Shown here: one piece after another, positions 6,581-13,637 of the stretch | Layout of the letters: each line of letters opens with the position of its first letter | Numbering within the stretch: position 1 is the stretch's first letter | Assembly: GCA_017483235.1 (NCBI GenBank) | Contig: JAFULE010000225.1 | Coordinates: forward strand, 1-21,082 | DNA length: 21,082 nucleotides | Direction of reading: 5' to 3' | Origin: Faecalibacterium sp. | Lineage (GTDB): Bacteria; Bacillota; Clostridia; Oscillospirales; Ruminococcaceae | Position numbers and translations under genes: made by a program | The notes under the pieces: model-generated | What the model saw: the letters and a program-made list of their open reading frames with translations, nothing else | The model's database searches: none | What the model was told of the DNA's origin: nothing

Positions 6581-7702
6581 TTACTGATTTTCGGCCCAGA
6601 TGGGCTCTTTCAGCATCCAGCGGCCGTATTCGTCCTTGAAGAACAGGTCGCGGTTATAGAATTTGTCGATAATGGCCCAGAACTCGGCCTCGCTGTAGCC
6701 GCAGAACTGGCAGAAGTCCCGCACGCTGCGGGGGTCAAGGTTGCCGTCCCGCTCTTTGATGATGGGAATGGCTTCCTCGCGGGTCATCATGCCGTAGCGG
6801 ATATAGCGGGCGGTGTAGTCGGTGGCGGCGGCATGGCCGAACTTGGGGTACTTCAGCCAGCTGTGCACCAGATAGGCCGGGCTGTCGATCTGGTCAAAGT
6901 TTTCCGCGTGATGGGTGCGGTCCCACTCGTGGGTCAGGTCGTGGAAGCCGCGGCTCTTGGCCAGCATATAGTTTTTGTAGCTGTTCCAGGGCAGGAAGTA
7001 GCTCATATAGAACGGGTCCAGCTTTGCCAGATCCTCAGCGCTGGGGGCTTTGGTCAGGGCCAGATCCACCGGCTGTACGCCGTAGCTCAGCAGCTCTTCG
7101 TCCGAGAAGCCCACTGCCACGCCGTTTTCGATCTGGTCGCGGGCCGAGTAGGTCTCCTCGTCGGCGTTGCCGCCGTATTCGAAGCTGACATTCTCGCCGT
7201 AGCACAGCAGCATGGTGTTGAACTTCAGCGCCATGTGCAGGGGGAAGGTGTAGATCATACGGTCCACATACCAGGTGGGCTTGCCGTACTTTTCAAAGAA
7301 AGCGCGCATCAGGGTCTTCTGGGCCTTGATGTTGGGCTTGCAGCTGATGATGGTGCAGCCAAAGGCCTCGCTGATGTTCTTCATGTTGTGCTTGCCGGCC
7401 TCGGTCATGGGGAAGTTGTCCTCGGCGCTGAACAGGATGGGGTTCATGCCCATCACTTCCTTCAGGATATACACCTGAAAATGGCTGTCCTTGCCGCCGC
7501 TGACCGCCACGGCGCAGTCGTAGTTGCCGGGGCCGTTGCAGCCGCGGTACTTGTCGCACAGAGCTTCGAACTCTTTCCAGCGGGCGTCCCAGTCCACCTT
7601 GGCACGGCCTTCGTAGTGGCGGCAGGCGCTGCATACGCCTTCGGCGTCAAAGCTGATGCCGGGGCGGGTGTCGGGCATGGTGCAACGTTTGCAGTATTTC
7701 AT
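6581..7702 (-). CDS. N-acetyl sugar amidotransferase (PseA/WbpG/PtmG family)
   Basis: The 373-residue cytoplasmic enzyme begins MKYCKRCTMPDTRPGI, the hallmark start of this family. Two CxxC pairs (Cys4/Cys7 and Cys24/Cys27) form a probable zinc site. The PP-loop SGGKDS (68-73) binds ATP and activates an N-acetyl group by adenylation, so that ammonia can convert it to an acetamidino group. Known members act on pseudaminic acid (PseA), legionaminic acid (PtmG) and Pseudomonas O-antigen sugars (WbpG). A second Cys cluster (FCQFCGY) lies near the C-terminus. Some relatives need HisH/HisF-like partners to supply ammonia; none is in this window. ATG 7702 is chosen because GGAG lies just upstream; an in-frame ATG at 7771 would overlap the carrier-protein gene. 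It is the last gene of the operon, 35 bases after the carrier gene. Confidence 0.88.
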   Translation of the reverse strand: MKYCKRCTMPDTRPGISFDAEGVCSACRHYEGRAKVDWDARWKEFEALCDKYRGCNGPGNYDCAVAVSGGKDSHFQVYILKEVMGMNPILFSAEDNFPMTEAGKHNMKNISEAFGCTIISCKPNIKAQKTLMRAFFEKYGKPTWYVDRMIYTFPLHMALKFNTMLLCYGENVSFEYGGNADEETYSARDQIENGVAVGFSDEELLSYGVQPVDLALTKAPSAEDLAKLDPFYMSYFLPWNSYKNYMLAKSRGFHDLTHEWDRTHHAENFDQIDSPAYLVHSWLKYPKFGHAAATDYTARYIRYGMMTREEAIPIIKERDGNLDPRSVRDFCQFCGYSEAEFWAIIDKFYNRDLFFKDEYGRWMLKEPIWAENQ

Positions 7703-7737
7703 AGCAAAGTTCTCCTTACGATCAGATGGGAATGGCC

Positions 7738-7965
7738 TCAGTCTTCCTGCAGGCGCTCGACCATGGCCCACAGGGCGGCGGCCGAGTTGAAGTTCTGGGG
7801 AATGATCTCGGTGGCGGGGATCTCGATATCAAAGGCATCGTTCAGCTCATTGATGGTGGAAATGATATCGAAGGAATCAAAAATTGCGTCGTCGATCAGG
7901 GTGGTGCAGCTTTCAAAATCCACATCGGGCTTGATCTCGCGCAGAATCTGCAGCAGTTCGTCCAT
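7738..7965 (-). CDS. Stand-alone acyl/aminoacyl carrier protein
   Basis: This 75-residue acidic protein has the size and helix pattern of a carrier protein. FDSFDII (residues 29-35) supplies Ser31 as the attachment site for 4'-phosphopantetheine; Phe replaces the usual Leu or Met after the Ser. It would hold a thioester-bound aminoacyl group made by the adenylation enzyme two genes upstream, the part played by DltC in teichoic acid D-alanylation or BtrI in butirosin synthesis. GAAAGGAG precedes ATG 7965; an in-frame ATG at 8019 has no such site. The 57-base gap before it is the largest in the operon and holds a possible internal promoter. The carrier-protein call is firm. Its cargo is inferred from context. 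Confidence 0.88.
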   Translation of the reverse strand: MDELLQILREIKPDVDFESCTTLIDDAIFDSFDIISTINELNDAFDIEIPATEIIPQNFNSAAALWAMVERLQED

Positions 7966-8007
7966 GGTTGTTCTCCTTTCAATGGGGCTGGTTGCCCTGT
8001 TGGCTCT

Positions 8008-8018
8008 ATTGTAGCACA
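8008..8018 (-). promoter_or_regulatory. Possible internal extended -10 element before the carrier gene
   Basis: On the minus strand TGCTACAAT (TGnTACAAT, -10 hexamer at plus 8008-8013) lies in the largest gap of the operon, about 45 bases before ATG 7965. No good -35 is seen, so this is tentative. It could give extra transcription of the carrier and amidotransferase genes. Confidence 0.3.
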
Positions 8019-8022
8019 AAGT

Positions 8023-9237
8023 TCAGCAATTTTCTGCCCCGCAATTCAAAAAAGCAGGGGAAATATGCTGCCGCAGCAGGCAAATTTCACCATTTTGCCG
8101 CCGCAGCAGCACGGCAGGCAGCTCGCGTGTCAAAAACAGGGCGGGCGCTTCGGTCATCGAGTAGGCACCGCAGCAGCCAAACACCAGCAGGTCGCCCATC
8201 TGCAGCGGCTGTTCAAACTGGGCCTGCCGCACCAGCACATCGGCCACGGTGCACAGGCTGCCGCACAAGGTCCAGCCGTCGGTTTCGCCTTTGCCGGGGG
8301 CACGGGCCGGGGCGGCGGTGCCCTGCACCGGCAGATGCAGAATGGGCGGCAGCTGCATGGCCATGGTCTGGCCGTAGTAGTTCAGCTGGTGGATGCCGCC
8401 GTCCAGAATGGCATAGTTCACGCCGGCGGAATGCTTCACATCGGCCACAGCGGTCACAAAGCTGCCGCAGCGGGCGGCAAACCAGCGGCCCATCTCCACC
8501 GTCAGTTCGTAGTGGGCGGCCAGCGCCTGCAGCGCCGGGGCAATCTGCCGCAGCAGCTCCAGCTCGCCTTCCACGCCGCCGTCCTTGCCAAAGTAGTCAA
8601 CCCCAAGGCCGGGGCCGTACTCCAGCCGCTGTACCGCAAAGCCGTGCTCGTCGGCAAGGCTCTGGCAGAACTGCCCCAGCCGGGCCAGCTCTTTTTCAAT
8701 TACGGCAGGCTTCTTTTTCTGGGTGCCGGAAAAATAGTGGATGCCCACCAGCTCAGTGCCGGGATATGCAGCCTGATCGTGCACCAGCTTGGTCAGGGTT
8801 TCTTCATCCATGCCAAACTGGTTGCCCGAGCTCAGACGCAGCAGCACCGGCACGGTGACCCCGGCGACCTGTGCTGCATCGCTGATATGCCGCAGATGCA
8901 GCGGGCTTTCGGCGGTGAACACTCCCACCTTGTCGGCAAGGGCACGATCCACATCGGGGCGGGTCTTATTCACGCCCGAAAACACCACCTGCTGCATGGG
9001 CAGCTTCTGCATTTCGCATACGATCAGCTCGCCCGGGCTGCATACCTCAATGCGGTCCAGCAGGCGGGCCATTGCCGGAAGAATAAAAGGGTTCGCCTTG
9101 ATGGAATAGCATAATTTGACCGCGGGGCCCAGAATCTGCCGTGCGGCGGCCACACGGTCAGCCAATACAGCTTCGTCAAACAGATACAGCGGGCTGCCGT
9201 ATTGGGCGGCCAGCGCTTTATATTCGGCAGTGGTCAT
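8023..9237 (-). CDS. PLP-dependent amino acid decarboxylase, alanine racemase/LysA fold (type III)
   Basis: The 404-residue protein has the two-domain layout of LysA/ornithine decarboxylase enzymes. YSIKAN holds the PLP-binding Lys47. HYFSG (167-171) corresponds to the HxHxGS strand, GPGLG (208-212) binds the PLP phosphate, and EMGR (248-251) replaces the usual EPGR. CTVAD (329-333) holds the catalytic Cys329 and Asp333 supplied across the dimer, and GAYS (357-360) is the C-terminal motif. All catalytic elements are present, so it should be active. Its place between an adenylation enzyme and a carrier protein recalls BtrK, which decarboxylates glutamate while it is bound to the BtrI carrier. 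Acting on a free diamino acid, like LysA or ornithine decarboxylase, is the alternative. The gene starts 2 bases after the adenylation gene stops, with GGAGG inside that gene's end, so translation is probably coupled. Confidence 0.85.
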   Translation of the reverse strand: MTTAEYKALAAQYGSPLYLFDEAVLADRVAAARQILGPAVKLCYSIKANPFILPAMARLLDRIEVCSPGELIVCEMQKLPMQQVVFSGVNKTRPDVDRALADKVGVFTAESPLHLRHISDAAQVAGVTVPVLLRLSSGNQFGMDEETLTKLVHDQAAYPGTELVGIHYFSGTQKKKPAVIEKELARLGQFCQSLADEHGFAVQRLEYGPGLGVDYFGKDGGVEGELELLRQIAPALQALAAHYELTVEMGRWFAARCGSFVTAVADVKHSAGVNYAILDGGIHQLNYYGQTMAMQLPPILHLPVQGTAAPARAPGKGETDGWTLCGSLCTVADVLVRQAQFEQPLQMGDLLVFGCCGAYSMTEAPALFLTRELPAVLLRRQNGEICLLRQHISPAFLNCGAENC

Positions 9238-9239
9238 GG

Positions 9240-10817
9240 TCAGTTTCCTCCGTTGGCCGCGGCTTTGGCGGCCCGGCGGGCGGCCTTTTCAGCCTTTTCG
9301 GCTTCTTTGGCAGCTTCGTAGGCGGCGGTCATGGCGGCGCGGTCCAGTTTGCCGTTTTTGGTCACCGGCAGCTGCTCCAGCTTCAAAAAAGCGGTGGGCA
9401 GCATGAACTGGGGCAGCACCCCACGCAGCGCAGTCAGCAAGGGGCGCTTCTCGGCGCTGCCGCTGTACACCAAAAGCAGGGTCTGGCTTTCATGCAGGTA
9501 GATGCAGCAGGTGCGCTCGACCCCGGGCTGGGCAGCGGCTGCGGCTTCAATTTCGCCCAGCTCAATGCGGTGGCCCATGTGTTTGATCTGGAAGTCCTTG
9601 CGGCCTGCAAAGTACAGCAGGCCGTCTTTGCCGTACCGGGCCAGATCGCCGGTGCGGTAGATCCGCTCAGGCCACAGCAGGTTCAGCGGGTTCTGGGTAA
9701 AGGCGGCGGCGGTGCGCTCCGGGTCATTGTAATAGCCCAGCGCCAGTGCGGTGCCGGCTACACATACCTCGCCGGGTACATCGGGGGTGGCGGCGGTTAC
9801 TTCGTGATCATCACCGTCCAGCAAAAACACCCGTTCGTTGGCAAAGGCATGGCCCATGGGCAGGGTGCCCTCTTCGGCGCCGGTTACCACATGGTAGGTG
9901 CAGTTGCAGGTGATCTCGGTGGGGCCGTACAGGTTGACGAACAGCGCATCGGGGTAAAAGCCGCGCCAGTAGGCCAGATGCTTGCAGGGCATTATCTCGC
10001 CGGAAAACAGCACCCGGCGGATGTGTTCGGGGCGGTTGTATTCCAACCCTTTCATGGTGGAAACGATGCACAGTGCGCTGACCGCCCAAACCAACACGGT
10101 CACCTGCCGCGCAGCAAGGTGGTCCATCAGCTTGGTGGGGAAGGAGAAGTAGCTGCGGGGCAAAAGCTCCACCCGGGCGCCGGTTTTCAGGGCACTGTAC
10201 AGATCCTTGACCGAAACGTCAAAGTCCAGTGGTGCCTGGTTGGCGAATACGTCGTTTTCTTCCAGCCCGAATACCGGCACGAACTGCTCGATGAAATCGA
10301 TCACCGAGCGGTGACACACCGCCACGCCCTTGGGCACACCGGTGCTGCCCGAGGTAAAGTTGCAGTACAGCGGGTCGGTATCGCAGGCAGCGGCCCGGCG
10401 GGCGGCCAGAACCGTCTCGTCAGCCGCTGCGGCAAATACCTCTTCGGCCAGCAGCACCGGGCAGCCGGCGTTCAGCGCCTGAGCACCGGCCAGATGCTTT
10501 GCATCGGTAACCAGCGCAGCGGGCTGCAGCACCTGCAGTACATGACTCAGGCGGGCGGCGGGCAGGCTGGGGTCCAGAAAGGTGTAAAAGCAGCCGGCGT
10601 GCACCGCACCGTAAAAGGTGGCCACGGCGGCACAGCATTTTTCCATAAACACCGCCACCGGCTGCCGGGGAGAGCAGTGCCCAGCCAGAACGGTGCCGGC
10701 AGCGCGGGCATAATCGGTCAACTGGCGGTAGGTCAGGCAGGTGTCCGGGTCGGCCAGTGCGGCCTTGTCAGGCAGACGGGCGGTGCTGGCGTAAAGATAA
10801 TCCAGAACGTTGGTCAT
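9240..10817 (-). CDS. DltA-like amino acid adenylating enzyme (aminoacyl-carrier protein ligase)
   Basis: This 525-residue protein is a complete adenylation domain with no fused carrier or condensation domain, as in DltA. Core motifs are in order: A3 TSGSTGVPKG (155-164), A4 LDFDVS with Asp200 in the position that binds the substrate amino group, A5 NLYGPTE (295-301), A7 YRTGD (387-391), A8 GHRIELGEIE (415-424) and A10 PVTKNGKLDR with catalytic Lys490. It should use ATP to activate an amino acid and load it on the carrier encoded at 7738-7965. The stretch FSGE (271-274) aligns with CGE of DltA, where the Cys is linked to selection of D-alanine, so the substrate may not be D-alanine. The C-terminal tail (about 497-525) is an Ala/Lys/Glu-rich charged helix. 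GAAAGGAG precedes ATG 10817. Confidence 0.88.
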   Translation of the reverse strand: MTNVLDYLYASTARLPDKAALADPDTCLTYRQLTDYARAAGTVLAGHCSPRQPVAVFMEKCCAAVATFYGAVHAGCFYTFLDPSLPAARLSHVLQVLQPAALVTDAKHLAGAQALNAGCPVLLAEEVFAAAADETVLAARRAAACDTDPLYCNFTSGSTGVPKGVAVCHRSVIDFIEQFVPVFGLEENDVFANQAPLDFDVSVKDLYSALKTGARVELLPRSYFSFPTKLMDHLAARQVTVLVWAVSALCIVSTMKGLEYNRPEHIRRVLFSGEIMPCKHLAYWRGFYPDALFVNLYGPTEITCNCTYHVVTGAEEGTLPMGHAFANERVFLLDGDDHEVTAATPDVPGEVCVAGTALALGYYNDPERTAAAFTQNPLNLLWPERIYRTGDLARYGKDGLLYFAGRKDFQIKHMGHRIELGEIEAAAAAQPGVERTCCIYLHESQTLLLVYSGSAEKRPLLTALRGVLPQFMLPTAFLKLEQLPVTKNGKLDRAAMTAAYEAAKEAEKAEKAARRAAKAAANGGN

Positions 10818-10840
10818 AAACAGGCTCCTTTCGGCAAAGC

Positions 10841-12151
10841 TCAGTCAAGGCTGCAGTCGGTAAAGTGCAGGCTGTCGGCAGCCGGGTCAGCGGATAAGGT
10901 ACAGACGGGTTTGTCCAGCAGGGGGTCATACAGCAGGTAATGGCTGCTTTCACTGCGGCGGGGGAAGGTGTGCTGTTCACCACCGGTAAGGTCGGTGATG
11001 TAAAAGGTGCCGTCGCCGCCGGTTTGAACGGTCCAGTGGCCAAGGGTCTGTTCGGCGGCATTGTCGGGCAGCAGGGTCAGCCCATTGGCGGCGCAGAAGG
11101 CCTGCAGTTCGGCAAAGCTGCCACTCAAAGCAGCGTCCAGCTGAATGGCGCGCCAGCATTTTTCAGCATCCAGATCCAGCTGTGCCCGGTTGGGCAGCTG
11201 TTCCGGGCTGCGCAGCGCATAATCGCCGTTTGTCAGTAGTTGCCCCAGATCGCGGGTCAACTTCAGTGCACCGGAAATGTTCAGATGATCCTTGTCTGAA
11301 AAATCGGCTGTCCAGTCAAGGCCGATGCTGCGGCCGTTGTCGGCGTTGTGGTTCAGCACCGCAATGCCGTTTTGGGCGGCGTAGTCCGCCACCCAGTTGT
11401 AAATGGCCGGCTCACCCGGCTGATAACAGTAGGGGGTAAGCAGAAATACAAGTTTAAAGTCTTCTTTTTGGCTCAGCGCCACGATTTTATCCAGATAAGC
11501 GGCAGCGGTTTCGTAGGGGGCGACCCGCTGATCGGTGGCGGGGTAGTCGGGCTGCTGCTGCGGCGCAACGGCGGTCAGAAGACCATAGCCCTTCAGATAA
11601 TGGGGGTCGCTGTGAGGGTCGTAGGTAAACATCTGCCGATTCAGGATCTTCCATCGGGTGTGATAGTGGGTCAGGGGCAGAAAATCGGCGGGCTTGCGCA
11701 GATCGATGCCGCAGTCATCCACCGTGCCGATCATCTGCAGCAAATTCCAGCCCGGGTCGATGGAAAAGCTGTTCAGATAGCTGACCTCGTCAATGGCTTT
11801 GGGCTGTTCGATGCTGTTGCCGTACATCAGTCCATACAGGTCCAGCACCACCACCGCGGGCTGCTGAGTTTTCAGCCCTTCGAGAATGTAGTGGTAGCTG
11901 ATCCAGATGGGCTGGCTCCACGAGTAAACGTTGTGTGCGCTGACACCGTATTCACGCCAGAGCACACCGGGGATCACACCGCCGTTTACATGGCTTGAGC
12001 CCACCACAAAAACGTCCACGGTGTTGTCCGGCTCGGAATACAGGGTGGAAAGGGTGGTGGTGCGGTCGCGCAGCAGCCAGGTCAGGCCGCTGATCATCAG
12101 TGCGGACAGCAGCACAAAGGCTGCTGCCCGCAATACCTTCTGTTTGGTCAT
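10841..12151 (-). CDS. SGNH/DltD-like membrane-anchored protein, tandem copy 1
   Basis: The 436-residue protein has an N-terminal signal anchor (about residues 6-27) and an extracellular SGNH-like domain. The block I motif is VVGSSHVN (49-56) with Ser53 in the nucleophile position; the usual GDS is GSS, as also seen in DltD and alginate/cellulose acetylation proteins. Block V is DKDH with Asp286 and His289. A distinct C-terminal domain (about 325-436) ends in LLYDPLLDKP and TDCSLD. It probably works with one of the two MBOATs in moving a group onto a surface polymer. ATG 12151 follows an AAGGAG site; an in-frame ATG at 12199 would overlap the previous gene. The upstream gene is a paralogue that aligns without gaps over the first hundred or so residues. 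The fold is well supported; enzymatic role is inferred. Confidence 0.8.
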   Translation of the reverse strand: MTKQKVLRAAAFVLLSALMISGLTWLLRDRTTTLSTLYSEPDNTVDVFVVGSSHVNGGVIPGVLWREYGVSAHNVYSWSQPIWISYHYILEGLKTQQPAVVVLDLYGLMYGNSIEQPKAIDEVSYLNSFSIDPGWNLLQMIGTVDDCGIDLRKPADFLPLTHYHTRWKILNRQMFTYDPHSDPHYLKGYGLLTAVAPQQQPDYPATDQRVAPYETAAAYLDKIVALSQKEDFKLVFLLTPYCYQPGEPAIYNWVADYAAQNGIAVLNHNADNGRSIGLDWTADFSDKDHLNISGALKLTRDLGQLLTNGDYALRSPEQLPNRAQLDLDAEKCWRAIQLDAALSGSFAELQAFCAANGLTLLPDNAAEQTLGHWTVQTGGDGTFYITDLTGGEQHTFPRRSESSHYLLYDPLLDKPVCTLSADPAADSLHFTDCSLD

Positions 12152-12191
12152 GGGATCGGTCTCCTTGCGGGAAGTTGCACACTGTGTTCCA

Positions 12192-13619
12192 TCAGGCAAA
12201 ATAGCAGTCGGCCCAGTTCAGTGCGCCGGTCATGGGGTGAACATCGGTGTGGAAGGTGGGCTTTTCCAGCAGATCGTCGTACAGCATGATCTGCACGCCG
12301 CTGCCCTGCCGGATCAGACGGTCGTTGGCAGCAATGTTGCCCTCGCCGTCAAGGGCGATTTCAAATTGCCCTATGGTCAGGTCCAGACGCTTGGCCTCAC
12401 TGCCAAGGGCCTGCTCGGCGGTGCCATCGGCCCACACGGCGTAATACGCCTGTCCTTCGCCAAAGCCAGCAAGCCCCAAAGGCTGCAGCATGGCGGCTAC
12501 CTCGGGTGAAATGTAGGTGTTTTTGGAAGCCGAAACAAACACCCGTGTGCCGGGGTGCTGGCTGCACCATGCGGCAAAATCGGTAAGGTTATCGGGCATA
12601 TCGTTTACCGCCAGCAGCCGCAGGGTTTTCTGTGCGTCGGCATCCAACTGGGCAAGGTTGTGGTGTGCTTCGCGGGCGGGGAAGCTGTAGTGCCCGGCCA
12701 GATAATCGCCCAGATGTCGGGTAACCAGCTGGGCGCCGTAGTGGTTCAGATGCTCAAAATCAGCCAGATGCCGGCTGTAATCCAATCCGATTTCATCGGC
12801 CATAGGGCCGCAATAATTCAAAAACGGGATGCTATGGCTGTCGGCATACTGCTGCAGCCAGTTGAAGATAGCCGGCTCGGTGGGCTGGCATTCGTAGGGC
12901 AGCATGGTAAATACCAGCTGAGCGCCCTGTGCCTGCACATAATCCACAATCTTATTCAGATAGCGTTCGCACCCTTCGTAGGGGGCGGCGGCAGGCAGGG
13001 CGGGGTCCCATTCCACCCGGGTGTGGGGGCTTACCTGCCCCAGAACGCTGAAGCCCTTGGTGTGGGCGGCAACCGGCAGGGTGTCCAGCTCTTCCTGAAA
13101 GGCTGCGCCGGCATTTTTCCAGCGGCTGTGGAACCGCACCATGGGCAGAAAGCTCAGCGGATTGCGCCGGTCTTCGCCCACCAGCGCAGCCGAAAGCCAC
13201 AGCTCCAGCTGGTTCAGGCCGGGGCGCAGCAGATAGTTGTTGTCGTAGTTCAGCTCATCCACCTTGCGGGCCGGCTCAATGCTGTTGTTGTAGCACATGC
13301 CGTACAGATCCACCACAACCACCTGCGGCGACTGGGTGCGAAAGGTCTCTTTGATAAAATGATAGCCCACCCAGATGGTCTGATCCCAGCCGAAGACGTT
13401 GTGGGCACTGATGCCGTATTCGTCCCATAGAATGGCAGGCACCACGCCGCTGTTTACATGGCTGCCGCCCACAACGATCACGTCCAGAGAGTCCTCCGGC
13501 TCGTTATATAAAGCGCTCATGGCGCTGGCCGGGCGGCAAAGGGCTGAGCCGATCAGGCCGAGCATCATTGCGGCCAACAGTACAAAGGCGGCGGCGCGCA
13601 AAAGTTGTTTTTTGATCAT
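12192..13619 (-). CDS. SGNH/DltD-like membrane-anchored protein, tandem copy 2
   Basis: The 475-residue paralogue of the following gene has a signal anchor (about 6-27), VVGGSHVN with Ser53, and DFEH with Asp287 and His290. Both copies share LWxEYGxSAHNV (64-75) and VVxDLYG (101-107). The C-terminal part (about 330-475) contains FAAWCSQHPGTRVFVSA, then PEVAAMLQPLGLAG, then YYAVWADG. This looks like the ILEI/FAM3-type fold known from secreted eukaryotic proteins and some bacterial surface proteins; that likeness is by eye and tentative. AGGAAGGG precedes ATG 13619. The gene begins 18 bases after an MBOAT gene stops, so this pair is probably the MBOAT partner set, as AlgI with AlgJ/AlgX or DltB with DltD. 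The exact reaction is unknown. Confidence 0.8.
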   Translation of the reverse strand: MIKKQLLRAAAFVLLAAMMLGLIGSALCRPASAMSALYNEPEDSLDVIVVGGSHVNSGVVPAILWDEYGISAHNVFGWDQTIWVGYHFIKETFRTQSPQVVVVDLYGMCYNNSIEPARKVDELNYDNNYLLRPGLNQLELWLSAALVGEDRRNPLSFLPMVRFHSRWKNAGAAFQEELDTLPVAAHTKGFSVLGQVSPHTRVEWDPALPAAAPYEGCERYLNKIVDYVQAQGAQLVFTMLPYECQPTEPAIFNWLQQYADSHSIPFLNYCGPMADEIGLDYSRHLADFEHLNHYGAQLVTRHLGDYLAGHYSFPAREAHHNLAQLDADAQKTLRLLAVNDMPDNLTDFAAWCSQHPGTRVFVSASKNTYISPEVAAMLQPLGLAGFGEGQAYYAVWADGTAEQALGSEAKRLDLTIGQFEIALDGEGNIAANDRLIRQGSGVQIMLYDDLLEKPTFHTDVHPMTGALNWADCYFA

Positions 13620-13637
13620 AGGAATGTACGCCCTTCC

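Noticed and set aside
6296..8014. Plus-strand open frame of 572 codons
   Set aside because: Antisense to the amidotransferase and carrier genes, crosses the operon terminator, and shows no domain.
9240..10817. Part of a nonribosomal peptide synthetase
   Set aside because: No condensation, thiolation or thioesterase domain is fused or nearby; the carrier is a separate gene.
9141..10940. Plus-strand open frame of 599 codons opposite the adenylation gene
   Set aside because: Shadow frame; all adenylation core motifs are on the minus strand.
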